In this document: one piece after another, positions 9,504 to 19,527 of the stretch
Numbering within the stretch: the stretch's first letter is position 1
Layout of the letters: every line of letters starts with the position of its first letter
NCBI GenBank assembly: GCA_000014925.1
Contig: CP000474.1
Coordinates: forward strand, 1,984,001-2,048,000
Source: Paenarthrobacter aurescens TC1
GTDB lineage: Bacteria; Actinomycetota; Actinomycetes; Actinomycetales; Micrococcaceae
Direction: 5' to 3'
Length of the DNA stretch: 64,000 nucleotides
The notes under the pieces: model-generated
Seen by the model: the letters and a program-made list of their open reading frames with translations, nothing else
Databases searched by the model: none
What the model was told of the DNA's origin: nothing
Position numbers and translations under genes: made by a program

Positions 9504-10208
9504 ATGGACTTACTGCGATGGCTCTTCGAAGCACAGATCCCCGTTGGAGGATCTGCTCTTGTCTTACGCGAAGTGCTTGGAAACATCTTTGGGCTCCTCA
9601 GCGCCCTCGGCGGCATGCGCCGAAAAGTCTGGGCTTGGCCGATCGGCATCGTCGGTAACATCCTTTTGCTCACGGTCTTCCTGGGCAACGTCTTTGGTGC
9701 AGCCGCCCCCGCCACGTTGTGGGGACAGGCCGCCCGTCAGATCATGTTCATCGCCGTCGCCATTTATGGCTGGTACCGGTGGCAGCAGGGCCGGCAATCA
9801 AGCACCCCGGGGCGTGCAATCGTCCCCGGTTGGGCCAGCAATAAGGTGCGCATCGCGCTGATTGGTGCGATGGTGGCGGGCACGGCGGCACTGACGCCCT
9901 TGTTTGACGCCCTCGGCTCGTACCCGCCCGTTTGGGCCGACGCTTGGACCTTCATGGGATCCCTGCTGGCAACCTACGGCATGGCACGTGGATGGACTGA
10001 GTTCTGGCTGATCTGGGTGGCCGTTGACATCGTTGGTGTGCCGCTGCTGTTCAGCGCGGGATACTACGCCAGCGCGGTCATGTACCTGTTCTACGGCTTC
10101 TTCACCCTCACCGGCTTCTTTGTGTGGTGGCGGGCGGAAAAGCGCGAACGGGCCGGCCGCGGTACCAGCCCGGCAGTCGTTGCCGCATCCGTGGGAGCTG
10201 TCCAGTGA
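9504..10208 (+). CDS. pnuX: PnuC-family riboflavin transporter PnuX
   Basis: 234 residues from ATG 9504 with AAGGAA 5 bases upstream. The protein has about seven membrane segments and PnuC-type blocks GLLSALGGMRRKVWAWPIGI and WGQAARQIMFIAVAIYGWYRW, with the paired W-F-W-I motif EFWLIWVAVDI near the end. PnuC homologues transport nicotinamide riboside, but members directly behind an FMN riboswitch and ahead of rib genes are the riboflavin importers (PnuX). The frame continues upstream through the riboswitch, which cannot be coding. It overlaps ribD by 4 bases. Confidence 0.9.
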   Translation: MDLLRWLFEAQIPVGGSALVLREVLGNIFGLLSALGGMRRKVWAWPIGIVGNILLLTVFLGNVFGAAAPATLWGQAARQIMFIAVAIYGWYRWQQGRQSSTPGRAIVPGWASNKVRIALIGAMVAGTAALTPLFDALGSYPPVWADAWTFMGSLLATYGMARGWTEFWLIWVAVDIVGVPLLFSAGYYASAVMYLFYGFFTLTGFFVWWRAEKRERAGRGTSPAVVAASVGAVQ

Positions 10209-11326
10209 GCTTCGTCGACACCTCTTATACCGCTGCGGAAAGTGAAGCCATGGACGCCGCGCTGACGGCGGCCCTGGCCGGTCCCCGCGGAGCAAACCCG
10301 TTGGTTGGGGCGGTAATCCTCAGTCCTGACGGCGAGCAACTGGCAACTGGCTATCACCGGGGTGCCGGCACTGCCCATGCCGAAGCTGACGCAATTTCCG
10401 AAGCCCGAAAGAAGGGCATCGACATCGTGGGAACCACTATGGTGGTGACCCTGGAGCCGTGCAACCACGTGGGTCGCACCGGCCCCTGCGCCCAGGCCAT
10501 CATTGCCGCGGGAATCGCGAAGGTGATTTACGCCGTCGACGATCCCCATGACCCTGCCGCGGGCGGCGCACGGACGCTCAGCGCCGCCGGTGTGGAGGTC
10601 ATTTCCGGACTGGAAGGCGAGAAGGCGCTGGACCTGAACCGCGACTGGTTCGACGCCGTTGCGGCCAAGCGTCCGTTCGTCACCTTGCACATCGCCCAGA
10701 CGCTGGACAGTCGCATCGCTGCCGTGGACGGTACCAGCCAGTGGATCTCCTGTCCGGAGTCGCTCGCCGACAACCACGGTCTCAGGGGACTCATCGACGC
10801 GATACTGGTAGGCACGGGAACCGTGCTGGTCGATGACCCGCGGCTGACGGCCCGAACGCCGGATGGGGAACTTTCAGCTCACCAGCCGATACGTGCCGTC
10901 ATGGGCCTGCGGGACGTCCCCCAAGATGCTGCAGTCCGCGGAAATGACGGGCGTTTCGTCCACCTGCCCACACGGGATCCGGCAGAAGCTCTGGGCATGC
11001 TGTTCGAAAAGGGCGTCCGGCACCTCATGGTGGAAGGTGGCTCGTCCATTCTGAGCACGTTCCTGGCGGCAGACCTGGTGGACGAACTGATCGTCTACCT
11101 CGCTCCGACGCTGCTGGGATCCGGAACTCCGGCACTGAACGACCTCGGTATTACCACTCTGGCCGACGCACAGCATTGGTCGTGGGATGAAGCCGGCGGC
11201 GGCGCTGTCCGCATCCTCGGCAATGACCTTCGGCTCCACCTGCGGTCCCCAAGGGGTGCCGCGAGCATTATCAAGAATTCGATTCCGGGCAGTGAAGCCG
11301 CGGAATATGTCACGGGAGGACACTGA
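10205..11326 (+). CDS. ribD: Bifunctional riboflavin deaminase/reductase
   Basis: 373 residues starting at GTG 10205 inside the pnuX stop (GTGA overlap). The N-terminal deaminase domain has the zinc motifs HAEADA (58-63) and PCNHVGRTGPC (85-95). The C-terminal RibG-type reductase domain starts near residue 155 (LHIAQTLDSRIA) and includes GLRGLIDAILVGTGTVLVDD and MVEGGSSILSTFL. It carries out the second and third steps of riboflavin synthesis. It is immediately followed by ribE (stop and start overlap, TGATG). Confidence 0.96.
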   Translation: MSFVDTSYTAAESEAMDAALTAALAGPRGANPLVGAVILSPDGEQLATGYHRGAGTAHAEADAISEARKKGIDIVGTTMVVTLEPCNHVGRTGPCAQAIIAAGIAKVIYAVDDPHDPAAGGARTLSAAGVEVISGLEGEKALDLNRDWFDAVAAKRPFVTLHIAQTLDSRIAAVDGTSQWISCPESLADNHGLRGLIDAILVGTGTVLVDDPRLTARTPDGELSAHQPIRAVMGLRDVPQDAAVRGNDGRFVHLPTRDPAEALGMLFEKGVRHLMVEGGSSILSTFLAADLVDELIVYLAPTLLGSGTPALNDLGITTLADAQHWSWDEAGGGAVRILGNDLRLHLRSPRGAASIIKNSIPGSEAAEYVTGGH

Positions 11327-11955
11327 TGTTTACGGGAATCGTTGCTGAGCAAGGCACTGTGCTGAGCATTGAGCATGAAGGAGATGCCAGCGCAACATTG
11401 CGGCTGAAAGCGCCTACCACCGCGGAGGGCTTGCCCTTGGGCGGCTCCATTGCCGTCAACGGGGTATGCCTGACCGCGACGCAGATCGACGGCCAGGATT
11501 TCAGCGTGGACGTCATGGGGGAGACCCTGGTCCGGACGACCATCGGCGAGCTGACGCCAGGAGATGCCGTGAACCTGGAACGCTGCGTTCCGGCCGGCGG
11601 ACGCTTGGACGGCCATGTGGTGCAGGGCCATGTTGACGGTGTTGGAGAGTTGCTGGAACGCGAGCCGCTGGGCAACTGGGACCGTCTGCGTTTTGGCGTG
11701 CCGGCCCCGCTGGCGCGGTACATCGCCGAAAAGGGTTCGATCGCCGTCGACGGTGTATCACTGACCGTGACCGCCGTCAGTCCTGCCGCCGAAACGGCAC
11801 CATGGTTTGAAGTGGGACTGATCCCCACCACGCTGGAAGAAACAGGCCTGGGTGCCAAGGCGGTGGGAGGCCGCGTGAATCTCGAAGTGGATGTGCTGGC
11901 CAAGTACACAGAACGCCTGCTGTCCTTCGCACCCCAGCAGGGGGGTGCGCGATGA
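11326..11955 (+). CDS. ribE: Riboflavin synthase alpha chain
   Basis: 209 residues beginning [10 protein letters not shown], with the two repeated barrel halves typical of the trimeric synthase: [12 protein letters not shown] in the first, [15 protein letters not shown] in the second, and the linker [12 protein letters not shown]. It dismutates two lumazines to riboflavin and ribityl-pyrimidine. Overlaps of 1 base with ribD and 4 bases with ribB indicate a single translationally coupled message. Confidence 0.96.
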   Translation: MFTGIVAEQGTVLSIEHEGDASATLRLKAPTTAEGLPLGGSIAVNGVCLTATQIDGQDFSVDVMGETLVRTTIGELTPGDAVNLERCVPAGGRLDGHVVQGHVDGVGELLEREPLGNWDRLRFGVPAPLARYIAEKGSIAVDGVSLTVTAVSPAAETAPWFEVGLIPTTLEETGLGAKAVGGRVNLEVDVLAKYTERLLSFAPQQGGAR

Positions 11956-12647
11956 GCGCTCCTGCCAAGACAACACCAACGGGGGAGCGCCGTACGGGGC
12001 TCGATCCTGTTGAATCGGCTATCGCGGCGATGGCGGCGGGCCAAGCCGTGATCGTGGTGGACAACGAAGACCGCGAGAACGAAGGCGACATTATCTTTGC
12101 CGCCGAACACGCCACTCCGGCCCTCATGGGCTGGACCATCCGGTATTCGTCCGGCGTCATCTGTGTTCCCTTGGATGGAGCACGTGCGGACGCCCTCATC
12201 CTTCCACCCATGGTGGAGATCAACGAGGACGCAAAGGGAACCGCCTACACCGTTTCCTGCGACGCCGCGATCGGTGTCAGCACCGGAATTTCAGCCACTG
12301 ACCGGGCCTTGACGGCACGGATTCTGGCTGATCCAAGCAGCACTCCGGCATCCATCACCCGCCCCGGGCATATTTTCCCGTTGCGGGCAGTTAACGGGGG
12401 AGTGCGTGAACGTCCGGGTCACACGGAAGCTGCCGTGGACCTGTGTCGTCTTGCCGGGCTTGCTCCGGTGGGTGTGATCGCAGAGTTGGTACATGACGAC
12501 GGTGAAATGATGCGCCTGGACAGCCTGCGCGACTTCGCCGCTGAACATGGATGCCCCCTCATCTCCATCGAGGACCTGGTGTCATATGTTGAGGCGGTAG
12601 AGTCCCAGACGGCACGTGTTTCACAGGAGGACGAGGAGAAGCGATGA
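11952..12647 (+). CDS. ribB: 3,4-dihydroxy-2-butanone-4-phosphate synthase
   Basis: 231 residues with the metal/acid motif [11 protein letters not shown] (37-47), the substrate motif [11 protein letters not shown] and the segment [16 protein letters not shown]. It turns ribulose-5-P into the four-carbon precursor of lumazine. In many actinobacteria this domain is fused to GTP cyclohydrolase II (RibBA); here a complete stop codon separates it from ribA, but the two genes overlap by 4 bases (ATGA), so they would be made together. Confidence 0.95.
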   Translation: MSAPAKTTPTGERRTGLDPVESAIAAMAAGQAVIVVDNEDRENEGDIIFAAEHATPALMGWTIRYSSGVICVPLDGARADALILPPMVEINEDAKGTAYTVSCDAAIGVSTGISATDRALTARILADPSSTPASITRPGHIFPLRAVNGGVRERPGHTEAAVDLCRLAGLAPVGVIAELVHDDGEMMRLDSLRDFAAEHGCPLISIEDLVSYVEAVESQTARVSQEDEEKR

Positions 12648-13348
12648 CCGCATCGACCACACACAACAGCGACCACACCGGCCCCGCGCCGCACCCTGTG
12701 ACCGGCGGGCCGATCGTGCAATTGCCTACGGCCTTTGGTGATTTCGTGGCACAGGCCTGGACGGACCACGAGACAGGCCACGAGCACCTTGCCGTGAGTT
12801 CCCCCAACCCGCCCAAAGGTGGCCGTGCGCCCCTGGTGCGGCTGCATTCGGAGTGCCTGACCGGTGACGTGTTCGGTTCCTACCGCTGCGACTGCGGAGA
12901 GCAACTGGCCTATGCCCTGGAGCTTATCCACGCTGAGGGCGGAACCCTGCTGTACCTGCGCGGACAAGAGGGCCGCGGCATCGGGCTGGCCAACAAGATC
13001 AAGGCCTACGCGCTGCAGGAAGCCGGCTTTGACACGGTGGAAGCCAACGAGCAGCTGGGGCTGCCGGTTGATGCGCGCTCATACGCCGCGGCCGGACAGA
13101 TCCTGGCGGAGATGGGCCTGCACGAGGTCAGGCTGCTAAGCAACAACCCGGACAAGCAGCACCGCCTGGACAAGGCCGGGGTGACTGTTGTTGAGATGGT
13201 GCCCACCGAGGTGCCGTCGCGTGAACAGAACCTTCGCTACCTGCAGACCAAGAAGGACCGGATGGACCACCGGCTGACGCTCGATGTCGAGCCGGTCAGC
13301 AATGGCAAGACACCTTCAACGCACTCTTTTGACAACAACCAAGACTGA
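12644..13348 (+). CDS. ribA: GTP cyclohydrolase II
   Basis: 234 residues with the zinc-binding cysteines in [17 protein letters not shown] (Cys71, Cys82, Cys84), the GTP-site motif [11 protein letters not shown] and [17 protein letters not shown]. It opens GTP to start riboflavin synthesis. The N-terminal ~30 residues are a Thr/His/Pro-rich lead-in not part of the catalytic fold, which fits a former RibBA fusion junction. Confidence 0.95.
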   Translation: MTASTTHNSDHTGPAPHPVTGGPIVQLPTAFGDFVAQAWTDHETGHEHLAVSSPNPPKGGRAPLVRLHSECLTGDVFGSYRCDCGEQLAYALELIHAEGGTLLYLRGQEGRGIGLANKIKAYALQEAGFDTVEANEQLGLPVDARSYAAAGQILAEMGLHEVRLLSNNPDKQHRLDKAGVTVVEMVPTEVPSREQNLRYLQTKKDRMDHRLTLDVEPVSNGKTPSTHSFDNNQD

Positions 13349-13364
13349 ACGGATTCCAGCAAAT

Positions 13365-13850
13365 ATGAGCGGCCACGGCGCACCCACTATTGACCTCACC
13401 ACCCTCAACCCGGAGGAAGCCTCGCAGCTGAAGCTGGCCATTGTGGCGGCAAGCTGGCACACGCAGATCATGGATGGACTGGTTGACGGTGCCCTCCGCG
13501 CAGCCAAGGAAGCCGGCATTGCGGAACCCACGCTGCTGCGGGTCCCGGGCAGCTTTGAGCTTCCGGTTGCCGCAGCCAGGCTCGCGCCGCACTTCGACGC
13601 CGTCGTAGCACTCGGAGTGGTCATCCGCGGCGGAACCCCGCACTTCGACTATGTCTGTCAGGCTGCGACGTCGGGACTCACCGATGTCAGTGTTCGCACC
13701 GGAGTGCCTGTCGGCTTCGGCGTCCTCACGTGCGACACCGAGCAGCAGGGCATCGACCGTGCCGGCCTTCCCGGTTCCAAGGAGGACAAGGGCCACGAAG
13801 CGGTGACCGCCGCCCTCGCCACGGCTGTGACGCTCAAGCAGTTCAGCTAG
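13365..13850 (+). CDS. ribH: 6,7-dimethyl-8-ribityllumazine synthase
   Basis: 161 residues from ATG 13365. Conserved blocks are [37 protein letters not shown], and [14 protein letters not shown] followed by the KGHEA motif near residue 147. It condenses the RibB and RibD products. It lies 16 bases behind ribA and is the last gene of the riboswitch operon; a strong hairpin follows. Confidence 0.96.
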   Translation: MSGHGAPTIDLTTLNPEEASQLKLAIVAASWHTQIMDGLVDGALRAAKEAGIAEPTLLRVPGSFELPVAAARLAPHFDAVVALGVVIRGGTPHFDYVCQAATSGLTDVSVRTGVPVGFGVLTCDTEQQGIDRAGLPGSKEDKGHEAVTAALATAVTLKQFS

Positions 13851-13862
13851 AAGCCTTGGATC

Positions 13863-13900
13863 GAAGGGGATGTGGGTGTGTCTTCACTCACATCCCCTTC
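13863..13900 (+). terminator. Hairpin ending the riboflavin operon
   Basis: GAAGGGGATGTG (13863-13874) pairs with CACATCCCCTTC (13889-13900). No T-run follows. Confidence 0.6.
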
Positions 13901-13942
13901 GTCATGCAACGCCCCAACAAGCGGTGGCCGCCCCCAAGCAAG

Positions 13943-13948
13943 TAGTCT
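13943..13948 (+). promoter_or_regulatory. -10 element for leaderless hisE
   Basis: TAGTCT sits 7 bases before the GTG start of hisE. This distance puts the transcription start on the start codon, the usual actinobacterial leaderless arrangement; GGAGG at 13949-13953 is too close to act as a ribosome site. Confidence 0.5.
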
Positions 13949-13955
13949 GGAGGGC

Positions 13956-14219
13956 GTGAAGAATTTCGAGACGCTGTTCGCAGAACTGAGTGAGAAAGCA
14001 GCGACCCGCCCGGCAGGTTCGCGCACGGTTGCCGAACTGGACTCCGGAATCCACGGCATCGGCAAGAAGGTGGTCGAAGAGGCCGCCGAAGTCTGGATGG
14101 CCGCGGAGTACGAATCGGACGAAGCCGCCGCTGAGGAAATTTCCCAGTTGCTGTACCACCTGCAGGTCCTCATGCTCGCCAAGGGCCTCAGTCTGGAAGA
14201 CGTTTACAAGCATCTCTAG
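13956..14219 (+). CDS. hisE: Phosphoribosyl-ATP diphosphatase
   Basis: 87 residues from GTG 13956, giving the family-typical start [11 protein letters not shown]. The MazG-like helical motif [15 protein letters not shown] carries the metal-binding glutamates. It hydrolyses PR-ATP to PR-AMP, the second histidine step. HisE and HisI are separate proteins here (hisI is 2.6 kb downstream); hisG and hisF follow in the same direction. Confidence 0.95.
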   Translation: MKNFETLFAELSEKAATRPAGSRTVAELDSGIHGIGKKVVEEAAEVWMAAEYESDEAAAEEISQLLYHLQVLMLAKGLSLEDVYKHL

Positions 14220-14303
14220 CCACGCCACTCCGTTTGCCTTTAGCGGAGCCCCCTGCGTGGCCAAGGTGCCTGAAAACCTCCATTCCAAAAAGAAAGTCTC
14301 CCA

Positions 14304-15164
14304 ATGCTCCGTGTAGCAGTCCCCAATAAGGGATCCCTGTCCGAAGCCGCCTCGGCAATGTTGTCCGAGGCCGGATACCGCCAGCGCCGCGACACCCGTG
14401 AACTGGTCATGGTTGATCCCGACAATGACATTGAGTTCTTCTTCCTCCGTCCCCGCGACATCGCGGTCTATGTAGGCCAAGGAACCCTGGACGTCGGCAT
14501 TACGGGTCGCGACCTCTTGCTTGACGCAAAGGTAGAAGCCGAAGAACTGCTTCCCTTGGGCTTCGCGCCGTCCACGTTCCGTTTCGCCGGCCCCGTAGGT
14601 GACTTCAGCGGCGTCGAGCAGCTCGAAGGCAAGCGCCTCGCCACCAGTTACGACGGTCTCCTGCGGGACTACCTCGCTGAGCGCGGCGTAAACGCCAAGG
14701 TGGTCCGTTTGGACGGCGCGGTGGAATCGTCGGTACGCCTCGGCGTTGCGGACGCGATCGCCGACGTCGTTGAAACAGGTAACACCCTTAAGGCTGCCGG
14801 AATGGAGATCTTCGGCGATCCCATCCTGAAATCCGAGGCCGTGCTGATCCGTCGCTCCGGCTCGGGCGGCGCTGCCAACGGGACGGCCAAGGAAATCGAG
14901 ATCCTCATCCGGCGCCTGCAGGGCGTCCTCGTGGCTCGCCAATACGTGCTCATGGATTACGACATCCGCAAGGACCTGGTGGAAGACGCCGCAGCACTGA
15001 CCCCGGGCCTTGAATCACCCACGGTCTCGCCGCTGCGCGACTCCGAATGGGTGGCCGTGCGGTCCATGGTTCCCAAAAAGGAAACCAACCGCATCATGGA
15101 CGAGCTTTACGACCTCGGCGCGCGCGCCATCCTGGTCAGCAGCATCCACGCCTGCCGTATCTGA
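14304..15164 (+). CDS. hisG: ATP phosphoribosyltransferase (long form)
   Basis: 286 residues starting MLRVAVPNKGSLS. The periplasmic-binding-like catalytic domain contains DIAVYVGQGTLDVGITGRDL, LATSYDGLLRDYL and the PRPP-binding stretch VADAIADVVETGNTL. The C-terminal ~75 residues form the ACT-like domain of the long hexameric form, which is feedback-inhibited by histidine. First step of histidine synthesis. Confidence 0.96.
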   Translation: MLRVAVPNKGSLSEAASAMLSEAGYRQRRDTRELVMVDPDNDIEFFFLRPRDIAVYVGQGTLDVGITGRDLLLDAKVEAEELLPLGFAPSTFRFAGPVGDFSGVEQLEGKRLATSYDGLLRDYLAERGVNAKVVRLDGAVESSVRLGVADAIADVVETGNTLKAAGMEIFGDPILKSEAVLIRRSGSGGAANGTAKEIEILIRRLQGVLVARQYVLMDYDIRKDLVEDAAALTPGLESPTVSPLRDSEWVAVRSMVPKKETNRIMDELYDLGARAILVSSIHACRI

Positions 15165-15224
15165 CCCGCGTATCAATCCAGTCGCGCATCAAGCAGCAGA
15201 GCACAGAGAACTGAGGAGCAGCAC

Positions 15225-16001
15225 ATGGCTGTAGCCGTACGCGTCATACCTTGTCTGGATGTCGACGCCGGCCGCGTCGTCAAGGGCGTCAACTTTGAAG
15301 GACTCCGCGACGCCGGTGATCCGGTGGAACTCGCGCACCGTTACGACAATGGCGGAGCGGACGAACTTACCTTCCTGGACGTCACTGCGTCGTCCGGCAA
15401 CCGCGAAACCACGTTCGACGTGGTTCGCCGCACCGCAGAGGAAGTGTTCATTCCCCTGACCGTGGGCGGCGGCGTCCGTGGCGTGGCGGAAGTGGACAAA
15501 CTCCTGCGCTTTGGTGCGGACAAGGCGTCCATCAACACTGCTGCGGTTGCGCGGCCCGATGTGATCGATGAAATCACCCGCCACTTCGGCTCCCAGGTGC
15601 TGGTGCTCTCCGTGGATGCGCGCCGTACCCGCGAAGGTGACCAACCGACGTCGTCCGGTTTTGAAGTGACCACCCACGGTGGCCGTACCGGTACCGGAAT
15701 CGACGCCGTCGCGTGGGCCAAGGAAGCAGCCGACCGGGGCGTGGGGGAAATCCTGCTGAACTCCATCGACGCGGACGGCACCAAAGACGGCTTCGATCTT
15801 GAATTGATTCGCTTGGTCAGGGCCGCAGTGAACATTCCGATCATCGCTTCGGGTGGGGCAGGAGTGCCTGCCCATTTCCCGCCTGCGGTGGAGGCAGGCG
15901 CTGACGCCGTCCTTGCAGCATCGGTGTTCCACTTTGGTCCCGACGACATGATTGCCCAGGTCAAGACCGCGATCCGCGACGCCGGGTTCGAAGTCCGCTA
16001 G
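15225..16001 (+). CDS. hisF: Imidazole glycerol phosphate synthase cyclase subunit
   Basis: 258 residues; GAGGAG lies 6 bases before the ATG. Half-barrel motifs [18 protein letters not shown] (catalytic Asp12) and VLSVDARR (second catalytic Asp near 130), plus [12 protein letters not shown] near the end. The partner hisH is not in the window. Confidence 0.97.
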   Translation: MAVAVRVIPCLDVDAGRVVKGVNFEGLRDAGDPVELAHRYDNGGADELTFLDVTASSGNRETTFDVVRRTAEEVFIPLTVGGGVRGVAEVDKLLRFGADKASINTAAVARPDVIDEITRHFGSQVLVLSVDARRTREGDQPTSSGFEVTTHGGRTGTGIDAVAWAKEAADRGVGEILLNSIDADGTKDGFDLELIRLVRAAVNIPIIASGGAGVPAHFPPAVEAGADAVLAASVFHFGPDDMIAQVKTAIRDAGFEVR

Positions 16002-16017
16002 CTTTCAGGCGTAAACA

Positions 16018-16054
16018 GCAACGGAGAGTCACCTTGAAGGTGACTCTCCGTTGC
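16018..16054. terminator. Bidirectional terminator between hisF and the TIGR03085 gene
   Basis: A perfect 18-bp inverted repeat: GCAACGGAGAGTCACCTT (16018-16035) against AAGGTGACTCTCCGTTGC (16037-16054). It lies between convergent genes. Confidence 0.9.
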
Positions 16055-16074
16055 TGGTTTAAGCCTGTTGGTGG

Positions 16075-16719
16075 TCACAGACCGATATCGGCGGACTGCA
16101 GGAGCGCGACGGCGTCCGGCTGGCCCTCGAAGGTGACGAGGGCCTGGCTGGTGCGGCCATGCGCGTGCATGAGCAGTTCTCCGGGTTCACCGACAATTGC
16201 TACGGAGACGGGAGCCCGCTTGGCTACATGGCGCGGGCCGGTGGGCCGCACAAGCACGATGCCCAGGTCAACGCCGCGGTACAGGAACGCGGCACGCTTG
16301 ATCAGCTCGTCCCACAGGGCGTCCGAATAGGCTTCATCCAAGGCCCGGGGCGCCCAGCGGTCACCGGCGCGACGAATGTCCTCCGTGTGCACGAAGTACT
16401 CAATGAGGTTTGATGTCTCATCCAGCGCCTTGATCTTCAAGGGGGAAAGCGCCGGTGGACCTGCACGGAACGTCTTGACGAGGTCTGCGTAGGCGTCGGA
16501 ACTCTTCAGCTTGGCAGCGAGTTTGGAGGTGGCTTTTTCGGATGCCTTGCCCAGGCTGGGGATCAGTAGCCCCAGACCCACGGCGATCTTCCGTTCGCGC
16601 AGGTATAAGTGCGCGGCAAGATCCCGGGTCAACCACCCTTCGCAGAGCGTGGGGGAGTCAGGCCCGGCCGCCAGCAGGGTTTCGGCCAGTACTTCTCGGG
16701 AAGGATCGACGAAATGCAT
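16075..16719 (-). CDS. TIGR03085-family metal-binding protein
   Basis: 214 residues from ATG 16719, giving the family start [21 protein letters not shown] lies 8 bases upstream on the minus strand, suggesting a leaderless message; the frame can be extended to a GTG at 16737 but that would lie in the promoter. The DinB/MDMPI-like helical bundle carries the histidines in [10 protein letters not shown] and [13 protein letters not shown]. This actinobacterial family of unknown function is often found beside his genes; a maleylpyruvate-isomerase-type thiol chemistry is possible but unproven. Confidence 0.85.
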   Translation of the reverse strand: MHFVDPSREVLAETLLAAGPDSPTLCEGWLTRDLAAHLYLRERKIAVGLGLLIPSLGKASEKATSKLAAKLKSSDAYADLVKTFRAGPPALSPLKIKALDETSNLIEYFVHTEDIRRAGDRWAPRALDEAYSDALWDELIKRAAFLYRGVDLGIVLVRPTGPRHVAKRAPVSVAIVGEPGELLMHAHGRTSQALVTFEGQPDAVALLQSADIGL

Positions 16720-16727
16720 CACTTGTG

Positions 16728-16733
16728 AAACTA
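16728..16733 (-). promoter_or_regulatory. -10 element of the TIGR03085 gene
   Basis: TAGTTT on the minus strand, 8 bases before the ATG at 16719. It is divergent from the hisI promoter, with about 62 bases between the two -10 boxes. Confidence 0.45.
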
Positions 16734-16795
16734 GCACGATCGGAGCACTCTTGCGCAGTGGAACCGCCGCAGAATCCGGCTCCCGCCGAAGGCAC

Positions 16796-16801
16796 TAGAC
16801 T
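16796..16801 (+). promoter_or_regulatory. -10 element for leaderless hisI
   Basis: TAGACT sits exactly 7 bases before the hisI ATG, and no Shine-Dalgarno is present, so the transcript probably starts at the initiation codon. Confidence 0.5.
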
Positions 16802-16808
16802 TGATCTG

Positions 16809-17225
16809 ATGTCAGAGCAGTCCGCCCCCAGCCCAACTCCTGCCGCGGAGCTTTCCAGCGACCCCGCAAGCCCCTTGCCGCAGGAGATCGCCAGCGCCCT
16901 TAAACGGGATTCTTCCGGCCTCGTTGCAGCAATCGTGCAGCAGCACGACACCAACGAGGTCCTCATGCTGGGCTGGATGGATGACGAAGCACTGCACCGC
17001 ACCATGACATCCGGCAGGGTCACGTTCTACTCCCGCTCCCGCCAGGAGTACTGGCGCAAGGGCGACACTTCCGGACACGTACAGTTCGTGAAGTCTGTCG
17101 CCCTTGACTGCGACGGCGACGCCCTTCTGATCCGCGTGGACCAAATCGGCGCAGCCTGCCACACCGGAACCCGGACCTGCTTTGATGGTCGCGACTTCAC
17201 AGTCGTTACGGGCCACCGCGAATAA
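16809..17225 (+). CDS. hisI: Phosphoribosyl-AMP cyclohydrolase
   Basis: 138 residues from ATG 16809. A proline/serine-rich lead of ~28 residues precedes the catalytic domain. Motifs are [34 protein letters not shown] and the metal/zinc cysteine pair regions [11 protein letters not shown] and [11 protein letters not shown]. It opens the PR-AMP ring in histidine synthesis. It is followed 58 bases later by trpE, linking his and trp genes as in other actinobacteria. Confidence 0.96.
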   Translation: MSEQSAPSPTPAAELSSDPASPLPQEIASALKRDSSGLVAAIVQQHDTNEVLMLGWMDDEALHRTMTSGRVTFYSRSRQEYWRKGDTSGHVQFVKSVALDCDGDALLIRVDQIGAACHTGTRTCFDGRDFTVVTGHRE

Positions 17226-17283
17226 GGCACCCACCACTTTCCACTGACGCACCACCTCAGACAATAAGGCGGAGAACATAGCC

Positions 17284-18867
17284 ATGCAGGACCTTGGAAT
17301 CATCAGCCCGGGCCTGGAAGAGTTCCGCGAACTCGCCGTCCACAGCCGTGTCATCCCTGTCCGACTCAAGGTTTTGGCCGACGCCGAGACCCCCATCGGC
17401 CTGTATCGGAAGCTTGCCAAGGGCCAGCCCGGTACCTTCCTCCTGGAGTCAGCAGCGGTTGGCGGCGCCTGGTCCCGTTACTCCTTCATCGGTTCCAAGT
17501 CCCGCGCCACACTGACCACCAAAGACGGTGAAGCGCACTGGATCGGTGAGCCGCCCGTTGGAGTGCCGGTTTCAGGCAACCCTGTAGAAGCTGTGCGCGA
17601 CACCATTGCTGCTCTGCAGACTGATCGCTTTGACGGCCTGCCACCGTTCACCTCCGGTTTGGTTGGCTTCCTCGGCTGGGAAGCAGTGCGCCACTGGGAG
17701 CGCCTGACGTCCCCGCCCGAGGATGACCTCCAGCTGCCGGAGATGGCGTTGAACCTGGTCACCGACATGGCGGTGCATGACAATGTGGACGGCACGGTCC
17801 TCCTGATCGCCAATGCGATCAACTTTGATGACAGTTCCGAACGTGTGGATGACGCCTGGCACGACGCCGTCGCCCGGGTGAAGGGGCTGCTGGACCAGAT
17901 CAGTACGCCTGTTGCCCAGCCGGTCTCCGTGCTGGAAACTGCGGCCCTGGACTTCGCCTCCAGCGTTCAGGAACGCTGGGACGAGGCCAAGTACTTGGAA
18001 GCCATTGACCGCGGCAAGGAAGCCATAGTCGACGGCGAGGTTTTCCAGGTAGTGATCTCCCGGCGCTTCGAGATGGAGTGTGCCGCGGACCCGCTGGATG
18101 TGTACCGCGTCCTGCGCAATACCAACCCCAGCCCGTACATGTACCTCTTCAGCCTGGAAGACGCGGACGGCCGGGAATACTCAATCGTCGGTTCGTCACC
18201 GGAGGCTTTGGTGACGGTGACCGGTGAGGAAGTCATCACCCACCCCATCGCCGGTTCGCGCCCCCGCGGAAAAACGGTTGAGGCGGATAAGGCCTTGGCA
18301 ACAGAACTGCTGGCCGATCAGAAAGAGCGCGCCGAGCACCTGATGCTGGTGGATCTTTCACGCAACGACCTCTCCAAGGTATGTGTGGCCGGAACGGTGG
18401 ATGTCACGCAGTTCATGGAAGTGGAGCGGTTCAGCCACATCATGCACCTCGTGTCCACCGTGGTTGGCGAGCTCGCCCCCCATGCCAAGGCCTACGACGT
18501 CCTCAAAGCGACGTTCCCGGCCGGCACGTTGTCCGGGGCACCCAAGCCCCGCGCGCTGAGGTTGCTCGATGAGCTCGAACCACACCGGCGTGGCATCTAC
18601 GGTGGCGTGGTTGGCTACTTGGACTTCGCCGGCGATATGGACATGGCCATTGCCATCAGGTCCGCGCTGCTCCGTGAGGGCCGTGCCTACGTGCAGGCCG
18701 GTGGCGGAATCGTGGCCGATTCGCACAAGCCTTCCGAAGCCTTGGAGACGGTGAACAAGGCCGCGGCACCCCTGCGGGCCGTGCATACAGCCGGGTCGTT
18801 GCAAAACATTGCCGCGGACGCCGTGCGGAATGCGGACACATCCGGGGATAGGACCCCCGGCTCATGA
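17284..18867 (+). CDS. trpE: Anthranilate synthase component I
   Basis: 527 residues. The N-terminal regulatory domain holds the tryptophan-binding LLES motif (53-56). The chorismate-binding C-terminal domain has GSSPEALV, HPIAGSRPRG, LMLVDLSRNDL and GTLSGAPKPRA. The glutaminase subunit (trpG) is not nearby. There is no room for a long attenuator in the 58 bases before it. It overlaps the following membrane-protein gene by 4 bases. Confidence 0.97.
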   Translation: MQDLGIISPGLEEFRELAVHSRVIPVRLKVLADAETPIGLYRKLAKGQPGTFLLESAAVGGAWSRYSFIGSKSRATLTTKDGEAHWIGEPPVGVPVSGNPVEAVRDTIAALQTDRFDGLPPFTSGLVGFLGWEAVRHWERLTSPPEDDLQLPEMALNLVTDMAVHDNVDGTVLLIANAINFDDSSERVDDAWHDAVARVKGLLDQISTPVAQPVSVLETAALDFASSVQERWDEAKYLEAIDRGKEAIVDGEVFQVVISRRFEMECAADPLDVYRVLRNTNPSPYMYLFSLEDADGREYSIVGSSPEALVTVTGEEVITHPIAGSRPRGKTVEADKALATELLADQKERAEHLMLVDLSRNDLSKVCVAGTVDVTQFMEVERFSHIMHLVSTVVGELAPHAKAYDVLKATFPAGTLSGAPKPRALRLLDELEPHRRGIYGGVVGYLDFAGDMDMAIAIRSALLREGRAYVQAGGGIVADSHKPSEALETVNKAAAPLRAVHTAGSLQNIAADAVRNADTSGDRTPGS

Positions 18868-19469
18868 GTACGGCATCGCCTGCGCCTTCCGTCAGGAAGT
18901 CACCGCGTTGGGCGCGGAAATCCACACTGGTCCTTGCTACCACCATCCTTGCGCTGGCCGTTTTCGGTGCCACGACGCAGACTTGGATCGAGGTGCGCCT
19001 GGACCCCGCGGGCGCATCCAACAGCGACCTCCATGTCCAAGGAAGCAAGGCTGCCACCGCCGTCACAGCGCTGGCCGTGGTCGCCTTGGCGGGCGGCCTG
19101 GCTGCATCCATCGCAGGGAAAATTGCCCGCTGGATCATCGCGCTCCTCATCGCCTTGTCTGCCGCAGGAATCATCCTCGCGGCTATCACCGTGATGATGG
19201 ATCCCCTGGGAGCCGCACAAGGAGCCATCGCTGCAGCCACTGGAGTTTCCGGCGGGCAGGCCGACGCCGCCGTCACGGTGTTCCCGGTCTTCGCCATCGT
19301 TGCCGGTTCTCTCCTGGCGATCTGTGCCATAGCCTTGCCGTTGGCCGGGCGCTACTGGACCTCGCGCACCAAGTACGACGCCGGAGTGCGGGGTAAGAAG
19401 AACGGCGGCGAACCGGTGGACGAGATCGATAGCTGGGACAGTCTTTCGCGCGGCGAAGACCCGACGTAG
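18864..19469 (+). CDS. Trp-biosynthesis-associated membrane protein
   Basis: 201 residues with four membrane segments (about 20-40, 68-88, 92-115 and 140-160). It matches the actinobacterial family found only inside trp operons: the TWIEV motif follows the first segment and the C-terminus ends with the typical IDSWDSLSRGEDPT. Function is unknown. Overlap with trpE (ATGA) means co-translation. Confidence 0.9.
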   Translation: MSTASPAPSVRKSPRWARKSTLVLATTILALAVFGATTQTWIEVRLDPAGASNSDLHVQGSKAATAVTALAVVALAGGLAASIAGKIARWIIALLIALSAAGIILAAITVMMDPLGAAQGAIAAATGVSGGQADAAVTVFPVFAIVAGSLLAICAIALPLAGRYWTSRTKYDAGVRGKKNGGEPVDEIDSWDSLSRGEDPT

Positions 19470-19527
19470 GCAGTCACATCGGACTTTTGGGTGGGTCTGG
19501 CGCAACAAAGCCGACACCACCCGTCCT

